Shown in pieces: positions 18,801-28,100 of a stretch of 37,088 nucleotides of DNA. The notes beneath the pieces are model-generated. The model was not told where the DNA came from and searched no databases. It saw only the letters and a program-made list of their open reading frames with translations. Made by a program: the position numbers and the translations under genes. Source of the DNA: a virus; IMG/VR virus record IMGVR_UViG_3300037963_002176, positions 1-37,088 of that record; one strand, 5' to 3'. How positions within the stretch are numbered: the stretch's first letter is position 1; every line of letters starts with the position of its first letter.

Positions 18801-19141
18801 TCCTATTCCAAGTTTCTGGTGAACTTAATCATCCAAACATTCAATATATTCCCCACTATAGAGGTGGCGGAACAATCACCATACTTGGATCTGGGGATGA
18901 ATCTATTGCCAGAACTCACAAAGGAACGGGAGGACTATTCGGTCTTGCGTCTGGACTCGAAGCTTATGCACGTACACCTTACATCGGTGTTGGTACAATT
19001 TATATCGGTAAGTATGATCCTAATGGTGAGGCAGCTCAGGGTGCTGGCGGACTAGGTGGTCTTGCGGGTGGTGGACTATCAGGTGGCGGAACAGAAAAAC
19101 GCAACTTTGAACCACCAAGAACATTTGTGTCCATAATTTAA
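15872..19141 (+). CDS. Repeat-rich tail-fibre/adhesin-like structural protein (1089 aa)
   Basis: The N-terminus is acidic and aromatic, with a Pro-rich segment (PPTPTPPNPPG) near residue 52. Most of the protein is a run of ~25–30-residue beta units with the pattern 'GSGTLxxSGxAxE' (GSGTLTISGAASD, GSGTLEFSDRAIA, SGTLSITGIAEE, SGSGTFSTLNGAAEK). Longer repeats are also present: YGYYGDDxDPGTSGIITL twice, and the DYTPHYGIDQNIGxGTTGI block twice with a degenerate third copy near residue 990. The last ~35 residues include a Gly-rich stretch (GGLGGLAGGGLSGGG). I recognise no enzymatic motif. Repetitive beta structure and its place just before the giant fibre suggest a fibre or fibre-associated virion protein. 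The sequence GTCGTACT directly before its start is shared with the next gene. Confidence 0.75.
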   Translation: MPSVYKFNLEQADFPYEQEDYGTLSGSVSSTVDYGSGLPVQNEPDYSTDLYYPPTPTPPNPPGLPYLNFGFIYETQDQYPGGGLTTSGFVGEAKTTKDYTPPLDLYIILAGEVLKKLVKVWVGTGQLFEIREDGGIRLIRQTGEASGTLRFDESTVGATEKVSFDPPENNQLYSISGSSVEKFVANTPEDTILFSAGGVGLTRQEWNYGYYGDDNDPGTSGIITLDAGSVPTGVVFRADWVGAGSLFSLGEKDERVTWSYNESSVGFGTEDWGYIYEQAAPINWGLITDPVGGTDQNWGLITETDFTELPFGTILFDQTVEGDTRLLYLYQVTGAGTSGGITISGRPLVHPEVDYTPHYGIDQNIGIGTTGIQISGNAPEPIRSFGYEASGNIKFLRSVFEGSNLTLDGSTPTFDSDQHYWDSTQGTAAKERFTGDPPEGVVLYTASGTAAETFIAQTPEDVVLFKISGEIEEPLLTFSEVGVPGIITLTGTAVERQTDDYEGVGIATFIGDAATRPIGVFGQNGTSTDGGGITILGELNHPNIDYTPHYGIDQNIGVGTTGILFSIGPGGFDILGNPIGGRYYSPIYPGNAGGVEGPGSPGIGTFRLNDNRELTVTRALLPYFGRGTINVTGIASEAFGNQVDDDVNVILYNISGDAIERPVQVYGYYGDDRDPGTSGIITLSTQTTETLEKVAYDYVGSGNANFSGAASDVKLVTAYEASGTLFVQGGSAEATTADPADETVLYTFSGNALESYNRAPVIGSGTLTISGAASDIKTTIDEVGSGTLEFSDRAIARVRYIPSIFGSVLFKVGTNLDITCDSDILECDYFSDALYSLTKDLTDENETASLTVSGSAGTREVDLFQDYTTTGNLTFSSSATERFAFTPETSGTLSITGIAEESYSRANFSGSGTFSTLNGAAEKFRFNPVGGTILYDIGGSSTTRIEKEYTAVGLGFATFSGSAETRIERELRVSNTVLFQVSGELNHPNIQYIPHYRGGGTITILGSGDESIARTHKGTGGLFGLASGLEAYARTPYIGVGTIYIGKYDPNGEAAQGAGGLGGLAGGGLSGGGTEKRNFEPPRTFVSII
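16494..17925 (+). repeat. Long internal repeats inside the 1089-aa gene
   Basis: Two dispersed repeat pairs are still recognisable in DNA as well as protein. YGYYGDD(N/R)DPGTSGIITL is encoded near 16494 and 17868. The DYTPHYGIDQNIG unit is encoded near 16931 and 17505, with GATTACACGCC-CATTATGG and TATTGACCAGAATATTGGT conserved. A diverged third copy of the second unit is near 18830. This indicates duplication and possible recombination within the fibre gene. Confidence 0.7.
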
Positions 19142-19144
19142 GAT

Positions 19145-19152
19145 ACTAAATA
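19145..19152 (+). promoter_or_regulatory. Possible degenerate late promoter (ACTAAATA) before the giant fibre
   Basis: ACTAAATA departs from NATAAATA at the AT dinucleotide but sits 4 bases after the upstream stop codon and 37 bases before the fibre start. The same CTAAATA core recurs at another junction (34568–34574). Weak motif evidence only. Confidence 0.35.
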
Positions 19153-19189
19153 TATCAGAGAAAGTAGTAGTTGAAGAGCACGTCGTACT

Positions 19190-22100
19190 ATGACCAAACA
19201 GGTACAACTAAGAAGGGGTACAGCAGCCGAACATGCTGTTTTCACGGGTGCGGTCGGAGAACTAACAATTGATACCACTAATGATGTTGCGGTAGTACAT
19301 GATGGGGTGACTCAAGGAGGTATTCCTCTAGTTGGAACCTTAGCCGAACAAAAAATATTAAATAAAACTGCAATTGGTATTGGAACCGCATCTTTAGATG
19401 AAGGTCTTTATGTAACTGGTGCATCGACATTTAGGGGAGATTTATTTGCAGTACCAGACCCCACATTAGTCTATGCCGGTATTATTTCGTATTTCCCTAA
19501 CCAAAATACTGTAACTGGTATTGCTACTGCTGGTGTTGAAGTAGGTAATTTACTTTCTGTAGCTAATCAAATTCACATTGGAGTTGGCGCAACTTTAGGT
19601 GCTGGATCAACAAGCTCGGTTGTTACTGGCATTGGACAATCAACTATTACTCTTGCAGATACATTCGATACTGGTTATTTCATAGCAACTACTGGTCGTT
19701 GGGATGGATATGATGATGGTACTGGAAATGGAACAAATGTAATTTCTGGTATTAATACTGCAGGTATTATACCCTCTCAGAGAGTTGTTGGTGCTGGAGT
19801 TTCAGACAATACTAGAGTATTCCAAGTTAATGTTAGCGAAGTTGTACTTGATACTAATGGTCTTAACAGTGTATCAGGTAACACCTTACAGACAGGTAGT
19901 TCCACTGCAGGAAGCGATGTATTATCGGTTGATGATACAGCAGATGGCATTTCTGTAGGACAAGTAGTTACTGATGACACAAACGGAACTGCAAATATCC
20001 CTGCAGGAACTACTGTTGTTGAAATTCTTTCTTTAACTTCAGTTAGAATTAGTAATAATGCAATTCTTTCTCAAAGTAGTGATTTTAGATTTACCCAAGA
20101 TACTCTTTTCACATTTGCTGAGTATTCTCAAATTACTTTTGATGCTTACGTAGATACTATTGGTATTGGTAGTATCAAAGCGGGCGAACTAAATCTCACT
20201 AAAAGCGCTAAAATTGAAAAGAACCTTGAAGTTACTGGTGTAGCTACTGTTGGAGCTGGTTTATCTGTAATCGGTGGAGATTTATTCTCGCAGGGCCAAA
20301 TTGTAGGTCAGAATAATGCTATATTTGCTGGAAATGTAACCGCAGTTAATGGATCCTTTGGTGGTGCTGTTACTGCTATTGGACTTACTGCAAATAATTA
20401 TGTTGTAGGTAATACGGGTTACTTCGATGTTTTAGATGCGGGTGGATTCAGGGCCAATTCTGGTGTTATAACTGGAATGACCGTAAATAATTTAAATGTT
20501 AACTCGGGACAATCAACAAGTCATACAATCGATCAACTGACTGCAGGTACTGCAAATATAAATGGCACTCTAGCCGTAGCGCAGACTGCAAACTTTAATT
20601 CCAATCTTAACGTTTCCAATGGCAATTTCTTTGCTAGTGGTAATGCAAATATTGGCGCTTCTCAGGATATTGGTGCTGACTTAAACATTGCTGGATTTAC
20701 TACAGTTGGTACGGGACTAACTGTAAAACAAGGAGCTACGATAGGTGCTGCAGTTACTATACAGTCTGGAAATCTTGAACTTACTGAAGGTATTCTTGAG
20801 GCTCATTCAGTATCTATCGGTACTATTAGAAGATATAAAGGTTACGATTTATTCGTAGAACCCAATGTTAATATTGGTGGAGACACAGGACATGGTATTC
20901 TTACTTCCAGATATATTGTTGCTAATAACACTGGAAATCTAACCAGAAGTGGTAACACTATCGATGCATATCCATTTGAAATTACTGGTGTAGATACCTC
21001 AAGACTTTTCCGTGGAGATAGAGTTGCTGCTGCAGGAACTGTTAATGTTTATACAATAGGTGCAGAACCAGAAATTATTGACATTGGTTTTGGAACTATC
21101 TTTGTAAGTCAACCAATTCAAAGAACTGATTACCTGGTTGGGGTTTCAACTGGATATCTCGATGGTATTGGAACATCAATAATTTCTGGTGTTGACACTT
21201 CTGGTGCATTAGTTGGTTATGCAGTTTCCATGGATGGTGGTGTAATTGGTAAGGGAACAACAATTACCTCAATCGGTAGTGGAACACTTACTTTATCAAG
21301 TGCAGCGACTAACACCAGAGATGAACGTTATACTAAGAATGGAGCGGTTAGTTCTGGTAGTTCTGTAATTACTGGTATTAATACTACTGGTATAGAAATT
21401 GGAGATACTATATCTGGAGGTTCTTTCAGCGCACCATTACCTATTGTTGGTTCTATTGGAGTTGGAAGTATTGTAATTTCTTACAATGCAGGATTCACCG
21501 ATGCCTCTGCTTCTCTAACATTCACATTATTCAGAAGTGTTGGATTTGGAAATGCTACTGGAATCAGCTCTTCGTTTATTATCAGTAATCCAAACTACGG
21601 AAGATTTGAAGGCACTCATCTAGAAGTTGAGAGAGTAGGAACTATTAATGTAACTGCTGGTGATATTACAGCAGGAAGTGGTATTATTACTGATTTAGTA
21701 TCTAAAAATCTAAATTATGACGTTTCTTATGGTGGTACTGCTTATATCAATACTGGTATCATAACAGATCTCAATATCACTAACTCTGTAATTGGTGAAG
21801 TTGGTATTAGTACTTCCTTTACAGATCTTTCAAACTTTGATGTTGGTATCGGTACTGTACTTCACGTAACTGATGTCTATGCAACCAATGTTTATGCAAA
21901 CGTTGGTATTGCAACTGCTCTTGATACTCCACTACTACAAGTAGGAACTGCAAATATTGCTGCTGGTATTATTACTGCTGCGGGTATTAGTAGTGCTGTT
22001 ATCGACAAGGCAGAAATTAACACTGGTATTATTACTGCTGCGGCTATAGAAGAGGTTACAACTCCTCTTGCATACATTAATTCTGGTATCTTTACTGATG

Positions 22101-25100
22101 TCAACGTAACTACTCAAAATACCAACGAACTAAGATTCAATACTGGTTTTGGTACTAACTTGACAGTCAGTGAAAATCTAAACGCAACTAGAATTACTGC
22201 AACTGACACTGTTTCTCTTGGTTCTTCTGTTGGTATTGGTAGTGTAGTTATCGATAATGCTTTCGTAAATATCTTTACTGATATTGGTGTAAGTACTGCT
22301 AGATTTGATAATCTATATTTCAACAACGGTATTGGTACATACATAGGACTCACTACTGGATTTGCATCTGGTTTAGGTATTCACAGTGTTTATGCAAACA
22401 CGGGTATCTTTACCGCAATTCAAGTTCAAGGAAGTAGCATTGCAAATTCTGCAAACTTTGACCGTGCAGTTATTGGTATTCTTACAGTAACTGAAGATAT
22501 TTTTGGTGTTGATCAAAAGAATACTGGTGTTTCTACCTTTGGAACCGCGACCATCAATGGTGTAGGTCAGACTACATTCCACATGACTGGCGATATGAGA
22601 GTCAGTGGAGAGGTCAAGATTGGTATTGGAACTACTGGCATTACTATTGATGGAGATTCTACTGATATAGTTGGTGTCAGTACCTTTGTAGCAAATGCTG
22701 GTATTATGTCATCCTTGACAATATCTGGTATTAATACAACTACAGGTCTTTCCAGAAATGTGACCCTGAAGACTTCTTCTTCTGGTATTGCAACGGATTA
22801 TACACTAACTTTACCTGCAAGACTCGGTAAGGTTGGTCAGGTTCTTTCTCTACAAGAAGATAATACCATTGGATTTAACACTGGTGGTCAGGGTCTGTAT
22901 GAAAACAGATATTATGTATCCGCAGTTAACGGTGATGACACTAATGATGGTAAGACTCTTCCAACCAAGTCAATTAGAAGGGCTGCACAGTTAGCATCCT
23001 TCGATTCATTCGTAATTCCAGGTCAGAGATATCTGGATGCTGGTGATTTGATGGAGAACAACAAAGACTTCATTGTTGATGAAGTTGTTGGTAAAGTTGA
23101 ATTTAACTATGAAAATATTGGTGTTTCAACTATCTTCCCAGACTATGATCAGGCCATTTGGAAGACTTATGTCGGAGACACATTAGATGATCTAATCTAT
23201 AACATCAGATTTGGTGGAAATAACCAGATCAGATCACGCGCTGTAGGTTTTGGTACTACTACTTTCTCAACCACTACCGAACCTGCACTGTATGCTTTTG
23301 AATATCTGAGATATATTACTCAGTATGTTGTTAATAACCAAACTCCACCAACATTCTACAGTGATCCTTCTGTAACTCAACAGACTTTTGACTTAACGAT
23401 CACTCAAGATCCAGAAAACAATAATGCAAACTATTTCAATAGAAATAAGAGTGCAAGAATTCTTCTAAGTGGAAACAGACAAGAAATTATTGATAAGTCA
23501 CTTGCATCCGTCGCAATTGGCGTTACCGATGTTCCCTCGTTCTACTTCCCAGGTGATGACGGTCCTGTAACTGATAGATCCAGATTCTACACTGCATATC
23601 GTCTAATCCAGAAGAATAGACAGGAAATTATTGATTATGCATGGGCAGCAACTGTTGCAACATATCCTGGCATTTCTTCTACAGAAACTAAGTGTAAGAG
23701 AGACCTTGGATACTTTGTTGATGCAATTTCGACTGATATCTTCTGCGGTAGTAACGAATACGCAAGAAGATTCATGGGATTCTACTTCGATGCGAATGGA
23801 AACCCAACAGGAAATGGTTTACTTGGAGAAGAAACCGAATCGGTATTTGCATTTACAGAAGCCGCAGTTGGTATGTCCTCTGCAGTTTGTAACCTACTTG
23901 CAGTAACAGATCTAACTGCACCAAATGATCCCCTCACAGGAAATAATAATACTGCATCTAACTGCGCTAACGTAAGATCTACAATCACCACACTGACTGG
24001 TATTGTTACCACAACCGTCGCAGCAGGTTCTACTTCTGGAATCTCCACTACTCCAAACTATGGTTACTTTGTCGTTGATTATGAAACCAACGTTCGCGGA
24101 AACGTAGGTATTGCAACTACCATGGTCACGGGTGGTAGAAAGTGTGCAAGAGACCTTGGATATATCATTGATGCAGTCACAATGGATATATCGTTTGGTA
24201 GTAACCAACATATTCAACGTGCAACTAAGTTCTACTTTGATGGTGCTGGTAATCCTAAGACTGATGGATTGGTTGCGGAAGAAGCGATTTCTGGTTATGC
24301 ATTTACAAGTCTTGCCTACTATGCTAAGAAGGCAATTACTAACCAGTTAAACTTCCAAGACTTTACCAGACCATTTGATGCTGGTATTGGAACTAATAAG
24401 GGTGATCTGGTTTGTGCAAACACCCAAGCATCGATTGATAACTTAGTTGGTATTCTTACTACTGCAGTTCTTAGTGGATCACTAGCAGGCATTCCAACCT
24501 CAATTAACTTCGGTGTTGCAGATTGTGCTGATGTAAGAGAGTCAATCTTCAACTACGTCGGTATTGTTACAACTGCAGTTAGTGGAATCGGTTCTATCCC
24601 AGCACTTAATAATCCACAAACACAGTCACAACCAGTTTGTATCTTCGTTGAGGCTGGTAACTACGAAGAAGATAACCCAATCATCCTTTATGATGATATC
24701 GCAGTTGTTGGTGATAACCTAAGAAACACCATCATTAGACCTAAGAACCAAGGTAAGGACCTCTTCCGTGTAAGAAACGGTATGTATCTGACTGGTTTCG
24801 CGATGAAGGATGCGATTGACGCTGCAGGTATTCCTCAGTCTACTTGGAGATTCGCAGTTGCATTTGACGATCCAGCAGATACATCGGTCTCCAGAACTGG
24901 TTATGCAACCAAACTGGATAAACCAATTATCAGTAGATCTCCTTATATTCAGAACTGTTCGATTCTTTCTTTCCTTGGAGGTAACGGTATTCTGGTTGAC
25001 GGTGCTAAGGTACAGTCACCAAACACTCCAATTATTAAAGAAGAAGTAGAACTCAACGCAGACAGTGTACAACCTGAACAGGGTAAGTCCATGGTTGCTG

Positions 25101-28100
25101 CGGCATTCACCATGGTTTCCTTCGGTGGTATTGGTTGGCGTGTTATCAACGATGGTTATTCTCAGGTTGTTTCCTGTTTCCAAATCTTCTGTAGATATGG
25201 TTCACTTGCACAGTCTGGTGGTTATCTCTCAATTACTAACTCCGCAACTAACTTTGGTTTCTACTCTCTAAGGGCGACAGGATTCTCTAGAAACTCCTTT
25301 GTCTTCGATAGAGGTAGAATCGCTGCAACTGGTACTGCAGGTGGTCTACAGACCCTTAAGGCAGTAGGTTACGGACGTTCTGACATCGATAACTATGTTC
25401 TTAGATTCTTCGATGATGGTTTAGTAGATAGAACTAACCTATTCAAACCCACTACAACTCAGAAGGACTTTAATGCAGCAACTGCGGTCAACACGGTTGC
25501 AGAAACTCTCACAATTACTAACCACGGATTTACCAATGGTGATCCTGTTGTTTACAATGGAGATGAGGACGCACAACCACAAAGAATTATCGGTGGTCTT
25601 GTTAATGATAACCAGTATTATGTTGGTTACATTGATGCAAATACCATTCAACTCTATGAAGATGATTCTCTTGCACTTCTAGTTGATCTACAAGATACTG
25701 GTGGTGGCGGTATCCACACCTTGACGAAGGCAGCACAAGACTTCTTCGCAACTCAGGTTACTGATGCACACAACTCTTATCAGATGTTGACCTTAGCGGG
25801 TGTTGGTTCTACTGCTAACTTCCAATCGGGTAGACTTATTCAACAGAGTGTTGCTAGTGGTACTGCAATTGGTTACGCTGTAACTTACTACAATGATAGT
25901 AGAGAGCTCTTAGTCGGTCTAGAACTATCTGGTGGTATCAGAAGACCATTCGCAATTTCCGATGGTGGTAGTAACTTAACAGTTACCGATCATACCTCAC
26001 CAAACCCAATTGCAATTGGCATTACTGTTGTTGCAGGACTATCTACTTATTGGACCGTTGAGTTTAAGGTTGACTCTACCACAACTGGTAACCAGATTCT
26101 CAATATCGCAGATCTACCTGAAGATTATAGACTACACTTCCACAGACCATCCATTGTTAACTCTTCTGCACATACATGGGAATACTCTGGTTCTGGTATT
26201 GACTATAACGCTCTACCAGAAAATGGAGGTAAAACCGATCCAAATACTGAGCAGGTCTCTGAACTTGGTGGACGAGTTTACTCCTCAGGTACTAACGAAC
26301 TGGGTGACTTTAAGGTTGGTGATGCAATTACCGCATTCAACAGAACAGGTAATATTATCTTTAACAACACCGTTACCATCGGTACATTGGATTCTATCCG
26401 ACTGTCCCTATCTGGTGGTGCTGTTATTGAAGAGTTCTCCACTGATGTTGGTCTTGGAGACAATGAAACTGGTGGTGCTAAGAACACCAGAATTTCAACT
26501 CAGTTAGCAATCAGATCGTTCCTCAACAACAGACTTGGTTCTGTTCTTGATAAGACCGTATCAACTAACGCAATTCCAAACGCGATTGTTCAGTTGAATG
26601 CAATTGGTCAGATCAACGCTGACCTAGTTCCACCAAGATCTGTAAATTACTTCAGATCTGATTTTGATGGTGGTAGAATTCAACTCGTTAACCTGATTCC
26701 TGCAACTAATCTCAATCAGGGTGACACCGTTGTTGAACCAACTGACTCCTTCGTTCTAATCTCCGACTTGATCGGACAATACCTAATTCTTGATTCTACC
26801 AATGACGCTGGTATTGCACTTACAGACTTTAGTTTCACTAACGGATTTGAAGTTGTATCTGCGGTTACTGGTGGTGGTGCAATTGGTCTTGTTACCGCAC
26901 CTCCAGGAGTTGGTGTTGGAACTGGAGTAACAACTGTGGATCCTGCAGTTGGTTATGGTACAACTGGTTTAGTTAAGGGTGTACCACTTGCAGTCACCAA
27001 TCTACAAGGTGGTTCTGGATATTCCAACCCAGGCATTTACACTGGCGTAAGACTGGATCAATCTTCTGGTATTGGCACTGGAACAAGTGCTAAGATTACC
27101 ATTGGACCTTCTGGTAACGTAACAAATGTTGCTATCCAAACTGGTGGATTTAGATATGCAGTTGGTGATACTCTAACCCTGAATGATCCAAGTGTGATCG
27201 GAGGTAGAGTTGGTGGATCTAACTTTACAATTGATGTTGGTGAAGTTGAAACAAGACTGTATCTTGCTCTTCAAGAAGGCACCGCAGGTACTCAGAAGTT
27301 CCCTGGTAGTACTGTTCTTCCAGATTACATCGCTGATGAAAGTGCAGTTGGATATTCAACAAACATTGGTATTGCAGTAACTGAGACATTCACTCCAACC
27401 GACTATCTCGTTTCTGGTAACATTGACTTTGCGAATGATCGTATTGTTCTTGGTTCTGGACACCCATTTGTTGATGGAGACCCAGTTCTTTACAAGACGA
27501 ACGGTGGTGTTGTAGTTAGTGATCTACTCGATAATGAAATTTACTACATCAAGACGGTTGGTATCACATCAGTTCAACTGTATACCACTTACGCACTTAC
27601 AACTGTCAAGTCCCTACTCAGTTCTGGTACTGGAACTCACTCTCTAACTAGAGCGGGTATTACAACTCAAACTGATCAGATTGTATTTAAAAATCACCCA
27701 TTCACTCAAGGTGATGCAATTAGAATTCAACCAGGAAGTGCTGCACCAATTGGTGTTACAACTGGAAACTTCTACTACATCGGTTCTAAGACTACCAACT
27801 CCTTCACACTACACACCACAAGAAATCAGGCAATCGGTTCTGTCAATGGTCTTATCCTTAACACTATTGATCTAGACGCTACATACGGAGCAAACGTTGG
27901 TGTCGTAACCTTCCAGGAACAAAATGTTGTTTACACTAAGTCGGTAAACACTTCTTCTTCAGACGTTAGTAACTTCTCTCTACTTTCCTCCAGTTCACTC
28001 GACGCTCAAAACATCATTTCTGGTGTATTTGATCCTGCTAGACTGGGTTCTGGAACTGCAAACGCAGACGTTGTTCTTTACGGTGATTCTTCCTTCAAGA

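Noticed and set aside
18180-19055. 291-codon open frame on + strand, same gene
   Set aside because: Shadow of the repeat-rich fibre gene; low-complexity Leu-rich translation and no start signal.
21955-22045. Short direct repeats (ACTGGTATTATTACTGCTGCGG-like) suggestive of an array
   Set aside because: They are in-frame coding repeats of the fibre shaft (NTGIITAA units), with no spacer structure expected of a CRISPR array.
26010-26507. 165-codon open frame on + strand inside the giant fibre
   Set aside because: Overlaps conserved fibre coding sequence in another frame; composition is not protein-like.
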